From: Thiobacillus sp. UBA2186
Lineage (GTDB): Bacteria; Pseudomonadota; Gammaproteobacteria; Burkholderiales; Thiobacillaceae
Assembly (NCBI GenBank): GCA_002327405.1
Contig: DCVO01000138.1
Location: 1-20,411 of the forward strand
Length of the DNA: 20,411 nucleotides
Reading direction: 5' to 3'
The notes under the pieces were generated by a model that saw only the letters and a list, made by a program, of their open reading frames with translations, was not told the origin of the DNA and ran no database searches. Position numbers and translations under genes: made by a program. Numbering within the stretch: position 1 is the stretch's first letter; each line of letters begins with the position of its first letter. Shown piece after piece: positions 7,024 to 14,510 of this stretch.

Positions 7024-8439
7024 TCATGTTCTCCTGTAGGCGTCATCCAGGCGAACGATATCGTCCTCGCCAAGATAAGAGCCGGATTGCACCTCGATGA
7101 GATGCAGGGGGATTTTTCCGGGATTCTCAAGACGGTGAACGGATCCCAGCGGAATATAGGTGGACTGGTTTTCGCCGATCGTCTCCACCCGATCTTCACG
7201 CGTCACCCTGGCGGTGCCGGAAACCACGATCCAGTGCTCGGCCCGGTGGTGATGCATTTGCAGGGATAGCTTCTCGCCGGGTTTGACCATGATGCGCTTG
7301 ACCTGGAAGCGCTCGCCCTTGTCCGTTCCTTCGAACCAGCCCCATGGCCGGAATATCCGGCTGTGGAATTCATGCTCGCTGCGCCCCATGCTCTTGAGAT
7401 GCTCCACCACTTTCCTGACATCCTGGTCGCGGCGCTTGTCGGCCACCAGCACCGCATCCGGGGTTTCCACGATGAGCAGATTTTGCACTCCGATGACCGC
7501 AACCATGCGCGACTCCGCCCGCACGTAGCTGTCCGACACCCCGTCCAGCCACACGTCGCCGCTGGCGACATTGCCTGCCGCTTCCTTTTCCTCCACCTCC
7601 CACAGCGCGGACCAGGAACCGATATCGCTCCAGCCGATATCCGCAGGCATGACGACGGCATTGCGGGTACGCTCCATCACCGCGTAATCGATGGAATCGG
7701 AAGGACAGGCCTCGAAAGCCTCCCTGTCGAGGCGGCAGAAATCGAGGTCGCGCCGGCTGCCGTCCAGGGCGCGCTCGCACGCGGCCAGGATTTCAGGACG
7801 ATGCTCGCCCAGCTCTTCCAGATACTGGCGGGCCGAAAACAGGAACATGCCGCTGTTCCAGAAATACTCGCCGGCGTCGAGGAAGCGCGCGGCGGTCTCG
7901 CGATCGGGCTTCTCGACAAAAGCCGCCACCCTGCGCACTGCCACCCCCTCCATCGCCTCTCCCTGGCGAATATAGCCGTAGCCGGTGTGCGGGGCATCAG
8001 GGACAATGCCGAAAGTGGCCAGATGGCCCGCGCTTGCCGCTTTCATGCATTCCGCAATGGCGGCGTGAAAGGCGTCCACCTTGCGGATCAAATGGTCGGC
8101 CGGCAACAACAGCATCACCGCTTCGGGGTCGCGCCGCGCCAGCGCCAGCGCCGCAATCGCCGCGGCCGGAGCGGTGTTCCGGCCCGCGGGCTCAAGGTAA
8201 ATGCCTGAGGGCTCGATCCCGATTTCGTGAAGCTGCTCGGCGATGAGGAAACGATGCTCGTTGTTGCAGACAATCAGCGGCGCCCCCACTCCGGGCATTG
8301 CCTGGATTCGAAGCACCGTGTCCTGCAGGAGACTCTTGTCGGAAACCAGGGGCAACAGCTGCTTGGGCAAGGCCGCACGAGACATGGGCCACAGGCGGCT
8401 TCCGCTGCCGCCGGAAAGGATGACCGGATGAAGGCTCAT
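7024..8439 (-). CDS. manC: Bifunctional mannose-1-phosphate guanylyltransferase / mannose-6-phosphate isomerase
   Basis: Cytoplasmic enzyme, 471 aa (usual 465-485), of the AlgA/ManC type. The isomerase makes mannose-6-phosphate from fructose-6-phosphate and the guanylyltransferase makes GDP-mannose from mannose-1-phosphate and GTP; a phosphomannomutase, not in this window, must link them. The nucleotidyltransferase signature is SGGSGSRLWPMSRAALPKQ (9-27), followed by GRNTAPAAA (86-94), LLPADH (111-116), FVEKPD (174-179), WNSGMF (194-199) and GWSDIGSW (269-276). The C-terminal cupin-type isomerase domain has RPWGW (364-368), KPGEKLSLQMHHHRAEHW (386-403) with the metal-binding His cluster, and the SVHRLEN region. 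The start ATG overlaps the galE stop by 4 bp (ATGA), so the two are translationally coupled. It is the last gene of the polysaccharide cluster. The same product is called algA or cpsB in other genomes. Confidence 0.95.
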   Translation of the reverse strand: MSLHPVILSGGSGSRLWPMSRAALPKQLLPLVSDKSLLQDTVLRIQAMPGVGAPLIVCNNEHRFLIAEQLHEIGIEPSGIYLEPAGRNTAPAAAIAALALARRDPEAVMLLLPADHLIRKVDAFHAAIAECMKAASAGHLATFGIVPDAPHTGYGYIRQGEAMEGVAVRRVAAFVEKPDRETAARFLDAGEYFWNSGMFLFSARQYLEELGEHRPEILAACERALDGSRRDLDFCRLDREAFEACPSDSIDYAVMERTRNAVVMPADIGWSDIGSWSALWEVEEKEAAGNVASGDVWLDGVSDSYVRAESRMVAVIGVQNLLIVETPDAVLVADKRRDQDVRKVVEHLKSMGRSEHEFHSRIFRPWGWFEGTDKGERFQVKRIMVKPGEKLSLQMHHHRAEHWIVVSGTARVTREDRVETIGENQSTYIPLGSVHRLENPGKIPLHLIEVQSGSYLGEDDIVRLDDAYRRT

Positions 8440-9446
8440 GTAGGCTCCAGGAGGCTGCGCAGCAGTTCGGAGACCGGATGCATCCTGCGCTCCCAGTCCC
8501 AGGCATGGGCGATGATGGTTTCGATATCCGGGTAAAGCGGCGTCCAGTCCAGCAGGCTGCCCGCCAGCGTTGCATCGGCCACAAGCCGCGCGGGATCGCC
8601 ATCCCGGCGCGGTCCGTCCCGCACCGGAATCTCGCGCCGGCAAATTCGCTGCGTCGCGCCGATGACCTCCTGCACCGAAAAGCCGCTGCCGTTGCCCAGG
8701 TTGTAGGCGGCGCTGCCGGCCCCGTCCATCAATTGCAGCAGGGCCAGCCAGTGGGCTTCGGCCAGGTCGAGAACATGGACGTAGTCGCGGATGCAGGTGC
8801 CGTCCGGCGTATCGTAGTCGCGGCCGAATACCGTGACATGCGGCCGGCGTCCCGATGCCACCTGCAGCACCAGCGGGATCAGGTGGGTTTCAGGCTCGTG
8901 ACGTTCGCCCAGCAAGCCTTCCGGGTGGGCGCCGGCGGCATTGAAATAGCGCAGGCAAACTGATTTCAGGCCGTAGGCCGCATCGTAATCGGCCAGTGCC
9001 TGTTCGATCATGAGCTTGGTGCGGCCGTAGGGATTGATCGGCTCCCGTCTGTGCATCTCGTCGATGGGAACATATTCCGGCTCGCCGAACACCGCCGCCG
9101 TGGACGAAAAGATGAATCGCCCGACACCGTGCGCGTGCATGGCATTCAGCAGATTGAGCGTATTGACGACGTTGTTCTGGTAATACTTGATCGGTTCCCT
9201 CGACGACTCGCCGACCTGGATGCAGGAAGCGAAATGCATCACCGCATCGAAGCGTTGCGAGCGGAACAGCCGGTCGAGCAGATTGCGGTCGGCAATGTCG
9301 CCGTGCACGAATTGGCCGGCGAGGACCGCATCGCGGTGGCCGGATGACAGGTTGTCCAGCGTGACCACGCGCGCGCCTCTCTGTGCGAGCAGCCACACCA
9401 TGTGTGAACCGATATAGCCGGCCCCGCCGACCACCAGAACGTTCAT
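8436..9446 (-). CDS. galE: UDP-glucose 4-epimerase
   Basis: Extended short-chain dehydrogenase/reductase of 336 aa, the normal GalE length, interconverting UDP-glucose and UDP-galactose (or the GlcNAc/GalNAc pair). Seen: the Rossmann motif GGAGYIGSH (7-15) for NAD, HGDIAD (48-53), the catalytic FSSTAAVFG (113-121), Y140-G-R-T-K144 (YxxxK) and LRYFNAAGAHPEG, all typical of GalE rather than of general sugar dehydratases. The start at 9446 is the only ATG placing the Rossmann strand at the N-terminus; AAGGGA lies about 12 nt upstream. It is coupled by ATGA overlap to manC and lies 38 bp after the TPR lipoprotein gene. It probably supplies UDP-galactose for the polymer made by the upstream glycosyltransferases. 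Discrimination between GalE and GNE-type specificity is not possible by eye. Confidence 0.94.
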   Translation of the reverse strand: MNVLVVGGAGYIGSHMVWLLAQRGARVVTLDNLSSGHRDAVLAGQFVHGDIADRNLLDRLFRSQRFDAVMHFASCIQVGESSREPIKYYQNNVVNTLNLLNAMHAHGVGRFIFSSTAAVFGEPEYVPIDEMHRREPINPYGRTKLMIEQALADYDAAYGLKSVCLRYFNAAGAHPEGLLGERHEPETHLIPLVLQVASGRRPHVTVFGRDYDTPDGTCIRDYVHVLDLAEAHWLALLQLMDGAGSAAYNLGNGSGFSVQEVIGATQRICRREIPVRDGPRRDGDPARLVADATLAGSLLDWTPLYPDIETIIAHAWDWERRMHPVSELLRSLLEPT

Positions 9447-9484
9447 CGATCAGGTTTCCCTTGAGAGTTGCCGGGGACGCAGCA

Positions 9485-11032
9485 TCAGCCGCCGCGGCGC
9501 CGGATCTCGTCCATCGCCTGGCGGGCGCCGGCCCAGTCGCCCTGGTTGCTTCTTGCCTTGGCCAGCAGCCTTAGCACGGGCAGGCTGCCGGGGTTTGGCC
9601 CGAGCAGTTCGGCCAGGAGTTTTTCGGCGCGCACGGACTGGTTCCGCCTCATCAGGAATTCCGCATAGGCCAGTCCGTACGAGACCTCCATTCTGCCGGC
9701 CTGGAGGGCGCGCGCATAATGGTCCTCGGCCAGGTCGAACGCCCCCTGCTTCTCATGCGCCCTGGCCAGCAGCAGCAAGGCCCTCGCGGAATCCGGCGCG
9801 TCGCGCAGGATGGCGCGCAGGTCGGAAATCGCCTCGTCGATCCTGTTCTCGTCCAGCGCGACTGAGGCCTTCAATACCAGCGCCTGCTCGTTGCGCTCGT
9901 CCTCGGCGAGGATTTCGTCGACCAGGGCCAGCGCGGATTTCCTGTCCCCGCCTTCCAGCAGATAGGCCGCGAGAATTCCCTCGGCCTTGATCCTGTCCCG
10001 GCTGTCGCCTGCCTCGGCCATGATTGTGCGGACGAGCGCTTCGGCCGATGCCTTGTCGTTTTGCGCATGCAGCAGGCCCGCCAGGGCAAATTTCAATTCA
10101 TTGTTGCCGGGTTCCCTGCCGATGTAGGACTCCAGTTCCTTGCGTGCAGCCATCGGGCCCTTGGCGGCCTGGACGAAATGGACAACATCCATCTTGGCCT
10201 GAACGTCCTTTGGATTCCTCGCAGCCGTCTCGCGCAATTCCGCTTCGGCCGCGTCCTTGCGGCCATGCTGCACCAGAAGCCGGATGAGCGCATTGCGGAA
10301 ACTTGCGTTGTCCGGCTGCAGCGAAACGAGCCTGCGCATCGTTTCCTCTGCCGCCTCCTTCTTGGAACCGTTCTCGAGCGCCTGTGTCTTGACGATCAGC
10401 ACCGGTACGAGATCCCCATTGATCGCAAGCGCCCGGTCGGCATATTCGACAGCCATTTCAAAATCGCCGGCATCCAGGCGCTCGCCGGCCAGAAACTCCA
10501 GCACTTCGGCATTCTTGGGGTTAGCCGCCAGAAGCTTGCCGGCTATGCCGATCGCCCGCTCGCGGTCGCCTTGCTTGAGCAGCACACCCGCATGCAGGAG
10601 CTGGACGGAGGGATCCTCCGCATTGACGGCCATGGCCCTGTTGCTTGCTTCAAGCGCTCGCTCGATCTGGCCTGCGCCAAGCAGAAGCTTGCCTAGTTTG
10701 ACCTGCGCCTCCAGATGACCGGGATTCTGTTCGACCACCTGGTTCAGATAACTGAAGAATTCCTGGACCCTTCCCTGCTTCTCGGCCACCAGGGCCAGGC
10801 CATAAACGGCGGGGGTCAGGGTCTTTTTGATTTCCAGGGCATTGCGGAACGCCTTGTCGGCCTGGACCAGGTTTTCCCTGCCGCCCTGTTCGAACAGGGC
10901 CATGCCCTTGCGATAGAACTCATTCGCCTTGTCCGTAGGCGAGGAACAGGCAGCCAGGCCGAGCATCGGCAAGACGATGGTGAAGACCAATCCGCGCCGG
11001 AGCGAAGCCGGCAGACAACGCAGCATATCCAT
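9485..11032 (-). CDS. TPR-repeat lipoprotein of a polysaccharide (PEP-CTERM/PrsT-like) locus
   Basis: Predicted lipoprotein of 515 aa built almost wholly of tetratricopeptide repeats. The ATG at 11032 is fixed by GGAGGT 5 nt upstream; a longer frame to 11074 runs into the dispersed repeat. Residues 1-29 form a lipoprotein signal with lipobox LGLAAC, C29 being the lipidated cysteine, and the following SSPT fits outer-membrane sorting. From about residue 35 to 510 roughly a dozen 34-residue TPR units can be seen (for example AEVLEFLAGERLDAGD and ALLLLARAHEKQG). TPR lipoproteins act as assembly scaffolds in EPS export (AlgK in alginate secretion; PrsT in exosortase-linked loci, usually about 900 aa), so this one is short for PrsT. 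The neighbours (galE, manC downstream, glycosyltransferases upstream) support an EPS role. Exact function is inferred. Confidence 0.82.
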   Translation of the reverse strand: MDMLRCLPASLRRGLVFTIVLPMLGLAACSSPTDKANEFYRKGMALFEQGGRENLVQADKAFRNALEIKKTLTPAVYGLALVAEKQGRVQEFFSYLNQVVEQNPGHLEAQVKLGKLLLGAGQIERALEASNRAMAVNAEDPSVQLLHAGVLLKQGDRERAIGIAGKLLAANPKNAEVLEFLAGERLDAGDFEMAVEYADRALAINGDLVPVLIVKTQALENGSKKEAAEETMRRLVSLQPDNASFRNALIRLLVQHGRKDAAEAELRETAARNPKDVQAKMDVVHFVQAAKGPMAARKELESYIGREPGNNELKFALAGLLHAQNDKASAEALVRTIMAEAGDSRDRIKAEGILAAYLLEGGDRKSALALVDEILAEDERNEQALVLKASVALDENRIDEAISDLRAILRDAPDSARALLLLARAHEKQGAFDLAEDHYARALQAGRMEVSYGLAYAEFLMRRNQSVRAEKLLAELLGPNPGSLPVLRLLAKARSNQGDWAGARQAMDEIRRRGG

Positions 11033-11037
11033 TAACC

Positions 11038-11043
11038 ACCTCC
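11038..11043 (-). promoter_or_regulatory. Ribosome binding site of the TPR lipoprotein gene
   Basis: On the minus strand GGAGGT lies 5 nt before the ATG at 11032. It decides between this start and the in-frame ATG codons at 11026 and 11074. Confidence 0.85.
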
Positions 11044-11066
11044 CGTAAGCCGCAGCCCCCAACCAT

Positions 11067-11156
11067 GTCGGCAAGGGTTTGCCGACCTACGCCCGTCCGC
11101 AAACCGTAGGGCGGCATACCCATGCCGCAGGGTTTCCACAACGCTGCGATTCTAGG
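11067..11156. repeat. Dispersed palindromic repeat, copy 2 (REP-like, modules A-B)
   Basis: Module A (11067-11091, palindrome GTCGGCAAGGGTTTGCCGAC plus CTACG) and module B (11106-11137, inverted repeat CGGCAT/ATGCCG with GGGTTTCC) match copy 1 at 2552-2628 with few changes. The A-B spacer differs (14 bp here against 20 bp) and is unrelated. A short tail TGCGATTCTAGG (11145-11156) recalls the end of copy 1 (TGCGATCTAGG). The element interrupts the polysaccharide cluster in the 160-bp gap between the GT26-STAS and TPR genes, so it could separate two transcripts or act as an mRNA stabiliser. Confidence 0.8.
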
Positions 11157-11192
11157 CGCCGAAGATTACAGTCCGGTTGCCGCCCGCAAGCG

Positions 11193-12284
11193 TCAAGGCA
11201 GCAGATACTCCACGCCGTTCCAGCGGAACAGGCGGAACAGGCGCGGCGACACGCCGACAAAGCGCAGCGGCTTCGCACTGGCCAACTGGCGCTTGCGCAG
11301 CATCAGCAGCAAGCCGAACAAGCCGGGTCCGAAATACGTGGCTGCCGAACATTCGACCACGATCTCCTCGTGCCTGGCGGCTGCTTCCCGCAGCACCTGT
11401 CGCACTTCCTGCGGCACCGGATCCGGAATGCACCCTTCAAACAGCACGCGGCAGCAACCGTCCTCGGATTCGAAGCGAACGCCGCCCTCATGCACCCGCC
11501 TCGCCGCGGCAAGGCGCAGCCAGAGCAGCGGCAGCAGGCGGCCGAAGGCCAATGCCAGCAGCGCCATGCCGTCATTCCAGTACCGTTTCCACAGCGCGGG
11601 CTCTTCCTTGATGCGCCATAGCCACTCCAGTCCCGTCCGCTGCATCCAGGCCGGCGCACGGCTGACGCTGCCGGCCGCGAAATTCACCACTGCGCCGAGA
11701 TGGCTGATCACGGGCACCGAGATCCGCGCGCGGTTGCGCTCGATCCAGGCCTGGCCCTTTTTCGCCCCCAGCGACACCACCAGAAAATCCGCGCCGCTGG
11801 CGTTGATCCTGGCAATGGCCTCCTCCCTGCTCATCTCCTCCACCGTACCGAAGCCGGGGGAATCGAAGCCGGCGCAGCGCAATCCTTTCGCTGCAGCATT
11901 GAGTTTCGCGCAGGCCGTCCCGGCCGCACCCTCCTGGCCGCCGAAGAAGTACACCGAGACGGGCTCGGCGTCCGCGTTTTCCCGGCGCTGCAAGGCCTCG
12001 AACAATCCCGAGCCCGCCACCCGCTCGCGGATGGGAATGCCAAGCAGCCTGGCCATCCAGACCACGGGCATGCCGTCGGCAACGCTCAGGTCGCTGTTCA
12101 CCACGGAATCGCGGAATGCCGCATCGCCCTGGGAGCCGATGAGGAAATTCAGATTGGGCGTGGACAGGAAACAGGGAATCTTCCGGGCGGCCGCTTTGCG
12201 CACCTGCTCGACGGCACCCGCCATGTCGACCGCATCGAAAGGCAGCCCGAGCAGGCAGTAAACATCGCGCTCGAAATCATCCAT
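11193..12284 (-). CDS. WecG/TagA/CpsF (GT26) glycosyltransferase with C-terminal STAS-like domain
   Basis: Predicted membrane-associated glycosyltransferase, 363 aa. GT26 enzymes move ManNAc, ManNAcA or related sugars onto a polyprenyl-pyrophosphate-linked acceptor. Residues 1-245 show the family motifs: STPNLNFL (41-48), VADGMPVVW (68-76, with the likely catalytic D70), AGSGLFEAL (90-98), YFFGG (112-116), SLGAKKGQAW (171-180), GAVVNFAAGSVSRAPAW (197-213) and GLEWLWRIKEEP (218-229). A hydrophobic basic helix (240-263) fits peripheral membrane binding. Residues about 266-363 form an added domain whose VVECSAATYFGPGLFGLLL (309-327) and PLRFVGVSPRLFRLFRWNGVEYLL (339-362) look like STAS. The usual GT26 enzyme is about 245 aa, so this is a fusion. 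It starts 8 bp after the preceding GT2 gene with no visible SD, suggesting translational coupling. The donor sugar is unknown. Confidence 0.88.
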   Translation of the reverse strand: MDDFERDVYCLLGLPFDAVDMAGAVEQVRKAAARKIPCFLSTPNLNFLIGSQGDAAFRDSVVNSDLSVADGMPVVWMARLLGIPIRERVAGSGLFEALQRRENADAEPVSVYFFGGQEGAAGTACAKLNAAAKGLRCAGFDSPGFGTVEEMSREEAIARINASGADFLVVSLGAKKGQAWIERNRARISVPVISHLGAVVNFAAGSVSRAPAWMQRTGLEWLWRIKEEPALWKRYWNDGMALLALAFGRLLPLLWLRLAAARRVHEGGVRFESEDGCCRVLFEGCIPDPVPQEVRQVLREAAARHEEIVVECSAATYFGPGLFGLLLMLRKRQLASAKPLRFVGVSPRLFRLFRWNGVEYLLP

Positions 12285-12292
12285 AGGGGGTG

Positions 12293-13198
12293 CTAGACGA
12301 TGCCTTTTTCCCGGTGGATTTCCTCAATGGCCGCTTTCTTTCCGAAAACGAGTGCCCGCCATTGGTAGTGGCGCAAGAACCGCCGAAACTCCCGGTCTTC
12401 ATAGCGCGGTTTGTTTTTCATCGCACTTTGCAGCCATCCCCAAAGCGTGGCCAGGCTGCCCAGGACATAGGGCTTTTCAGAGATGCGAAACACCGCGCTT
12501 GCCAGCATGTAGCTGAAGCCGGTGCCCATGAAATACTGTCCGTAGCCATGGCGCATACGGCCGACGTAGATGTTTTGCTGGCTGGAGCCCATCGGCCGCA
12601 GGTGCACGAACCGCAGCTCCGGCTCGTCCCAGCTGCATGCCATCCATCCATTCATTCGGCATCGATGGCAATCGATGCCATCCCACATCACCTCGCGGAC
12701 GAATCCGCCTATTTCCCTGAAGCAGGCCACGCGGTAGAACTTGGTCATGCCAAGCGAGGTTTCATCCCCTTTGCGCTCGCTGATGAGCCGCCCGCCCTCC
12801 TCGATGTAGGACTTCCCGCTGCAGGTCCCGATGCGGGGATTGGCCTCCATCCGCTGCATGAGCAGTTCGAAATATCGAGGGGGCAGGCGCAGGTCCAGGT
12901 CCAGCTTGCACAGGTAGTCGTAATCGCCCGGATTGATCTTCTCGTAGCCGGCGTAGAAGGCGTCGATCACGCCTGGCCCTACGGCACGATGCCCCCTGTC
13001 CTTGCGCGTGACGATCTCGATCCAGCCATGCCGGCCCGCATATTCGGCGAGAATCTGCGGCGTCTCGTCCGTGGAGCCGTCGTCAACGATCACCCATTTG
13101 GCGGGCCGGACGGACTGGCCGATCACGCTGTCCAGGGTCTGGCGCATATAAGCCGCCTCGTTGCGGCAGGGCGAAATCAGCACGTAGCGTCGATTCAT
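12293..13198 (-). CDS. Family 2 glycosyltransferase
   Basis: Predicted cytoplasmic-face GT-A glycosyltransferase, 301 aa. Seen: N-terminal YVLISPCRNEA, the nucleotide-binding DDGSTDE (39-45), the metal-binding LDLDL (99-103), then GMTKFYRVACFREIGGF and a strongly patterned tail MWDGIDCHRCRMNGW, LRPMGSSQQNIYVGRMRHG and GQYFMGT that I associate with GT2 enzymes of betaproteobacterial EPS/exosortase loci (recalled, not searched). The start at 13198 is preferred over the ATG at 13243. The 15 extra codons have a poor share of G/C third positions compared with the body, and family members begin at this point. Neither has a good SD. With the longer start the gap to the preceding gene would be 11 bp. 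Sugar specificity cannot be inferred. Confidence 0.9.
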   Translation of the reverse strand: MNRRYVLISPCRNEAAYMRQTLDSVIGQSVRPAKWVIVDDGSTDETPQILAEYAGRHGWIEIVTRKDRGHRAVGPGVIDAFYAGYEKINPGDYDYLCKLDLDLRLPPRYFELLMQRMEANPRIGTCSGKSYIEEGGRLISERKGDETSLGMTKFYRVACFREIGGFVREVMWDGIDCHRCRMNGWMACSWDEPELRFVHLRPMGSSQQNIYVGRMRHGYGQYFMGTGFSYMLASAVFRISEKPYVLGSLATLWGWLQSAMKNKPRYEDREFRRFLRHYQWRALVFGKKAAIEEIHREKGIV

Positions 13199-13254
13199 GG
13201 CTTGCAAAAGACCTGGCTCGGAAATTCCGGTGCGATTGTCCATGAGCAGTGTTG

Positions 13255-14460
13255 CTAACGTGTGGCAAGGCCCAGATGGCCCATGAGGCGATCGATGTTG
13301 ACCTCGCGGCTGAACTCGCTGCGGACGTGCTCGACAGCCTTCTCGGCCAGGCTTCGTCTCAACTCGGATGCGTTCAGCAAGCGATCGATCTGGGTGGCGA
13401 GATCGCCGGCGTCACCCGGTGCCGCCAGCAGTCCGGTCTCTCCGTCAACCACCAATTCAGGAATGCCGGAAAGCCGCGTGGAAATCACCGGCACCGACTG
13501 CGACATTGCTTCCATAAGAACCACCGGAATGCCGTCCATGTCGCCATTGGCATCCGGTTTGCAGGCCAGCACGAAGGCGTCCAGGCCATGCATCCATTCC
13601 TGGACGCGGTGGTGGGGCATGCTGCCCTCGAACCGTACGACATCGCCCAAGTTCAATTCGGCAACCAGGCGCTCGAGTTCGGCGCGCAATGGGCCATCGC
13701 CGGCAATGCTCAACTCGATCCGGTATGGGCGATTCCTGGTCTGCGCCACGGCGCGGATCAGCACATCCACGCCCTTCTTCTCCACCAGCCGGCCGAGCGT
13801 GCCGATACGGTAGTGATCCTTCGCGCCCCACTCAGGAACGGAATGCCTACTGGCGAAACTGACTCCGCAACGCAGGACTGCGAGCTTGTCCGCCGGTACG
13901 CCGACACTTTCCAAATAGGCTCGGTTGTGCTCCGAGATGGTCAGCATCCTCACCGCGCGCTTCGCCTTGCGTTCGAGCAATAGCCCGCGTTCGAAGATGT
14001 CATTGGCATGAGCCATGATTGTGAAAGGCACGTCAGCAAGGGCAGCGGCATACATGGCAATCTGGGTGGGGACATGGGCGAAGTGCACATGAAGATGCGT
14101 GCATTTCTCTTGACGAAGGATGGCAGCCAACTTGCCAGCCGCCAGGAATTGGAAAGCAAGTTTCCAACTCCCGGCTTTGAAAAGACCACACTCGAGCATG
14201 TCCGATACCAGCCAGGTCAGTGCCTTCGGTGCCCCCCGGAAGGAGAACAACCGGACAATGCCATTCAATGCCAGCAATGCTTTTGAACCTTCATAGAGAT
14301 AGCGCACCCGGCTGGCAAGCTCCTCCTGGCCATGTGCCGGCTGATGCGGGCGATGTACGGACACCGGCACAATCGAGACGCCGCACCGCTCGAGGCCGAA
14401 CATCTCCTCATAGACGAAAGTAGCCGAGAGCGCCGGTATCTCCGGGGCGAGATAGGCCAT
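13255..14460 (-). CDS. Family 4 (GT-B) glycosyltransferase, colanic-acid type
   Basis: Predicted GT4 glycosyltransferase, 401 aa. N-terminal AYLAPEIPALSATFVYEE is typical of GT4 enzymes of EPS loci. Then come LHVHFAHVPTQIA (123-135), HANDIF (151-156), ISEHNR (175-180), the donor-domain GTLGRLVEKKGVDVLI (220-235), SIAGDGPLR, and MDGIPVVLMEAM (308-319), where D309 and E317 form the EX7E-type donor-binding motif with Asp as the first acid. An alternative GTG at 14514 gives a 4-bp overlap with the upstream gene and 18 more residues. I reject it provisionally because those codons have many A/T third bases and the conserved sequence starts at the ATG. The interior of the gene (about 14000-14300) is visibly lower in GC than its neighbours, which may indicate a separate origin. 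Confidence 0.9.
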   Translation of the reverse strand: MAYLAPEIPALSATFVYEEMFGLERCGVSIVPVSVHRPHQPAHGQEELASRVRYLYEGSKALLALNGIVRLFSFRGAPKALTWLVSDMLECGLFKAGSWKLAFQFLAAGKLAAILRQEKCTHLHVHFAHVPTQIAMYAAALADVPFTIMAHANDIFERGLLLERKAKRAVRMLTISEHNRAYLESVGVPADKLAVLRCGVSFASRHSVPEWGAKDHYRIGTLGRLVEKKGVDVLIRAVAQTRNRPYRIELSIAGDGPLRAELERLVAELNLGDVVRFEGSMPHHRVQEWMHGLDAFVLACKPDANGDMDGIPVVLMEAMSQSVPVISTRLSGIPELVVDGETGLLAAPGDAGDLATQIDRLLNASELRRSLAEKAVEHVRSEFSREVNIDRLMGHLGLATR

Positions 14461-14510
14461 GGATGGCGTTGTCAAATTGATGGCTGTCTGCGTAGACCTA
14501 TTAGTCGGAA

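Noticed and set aside
7363..8208. A 281-codon plus-strand frame opposite manC, and similar frames opposite the glycosyltransferases (for example 14790-15683, 15773-16858, 16449-17903)
   Set aside because: All are antisense shadows of well-identified genes and have no supporting signals.
11033..11192. Insertion sequence end or transposon scar in the gap between the GT26-STAS and TPR genes
   Set aside because: The palindromes recur as a non-coding element in another place. No target duplication, transposase fragment or IS-like terminal repeat pair could be seen.
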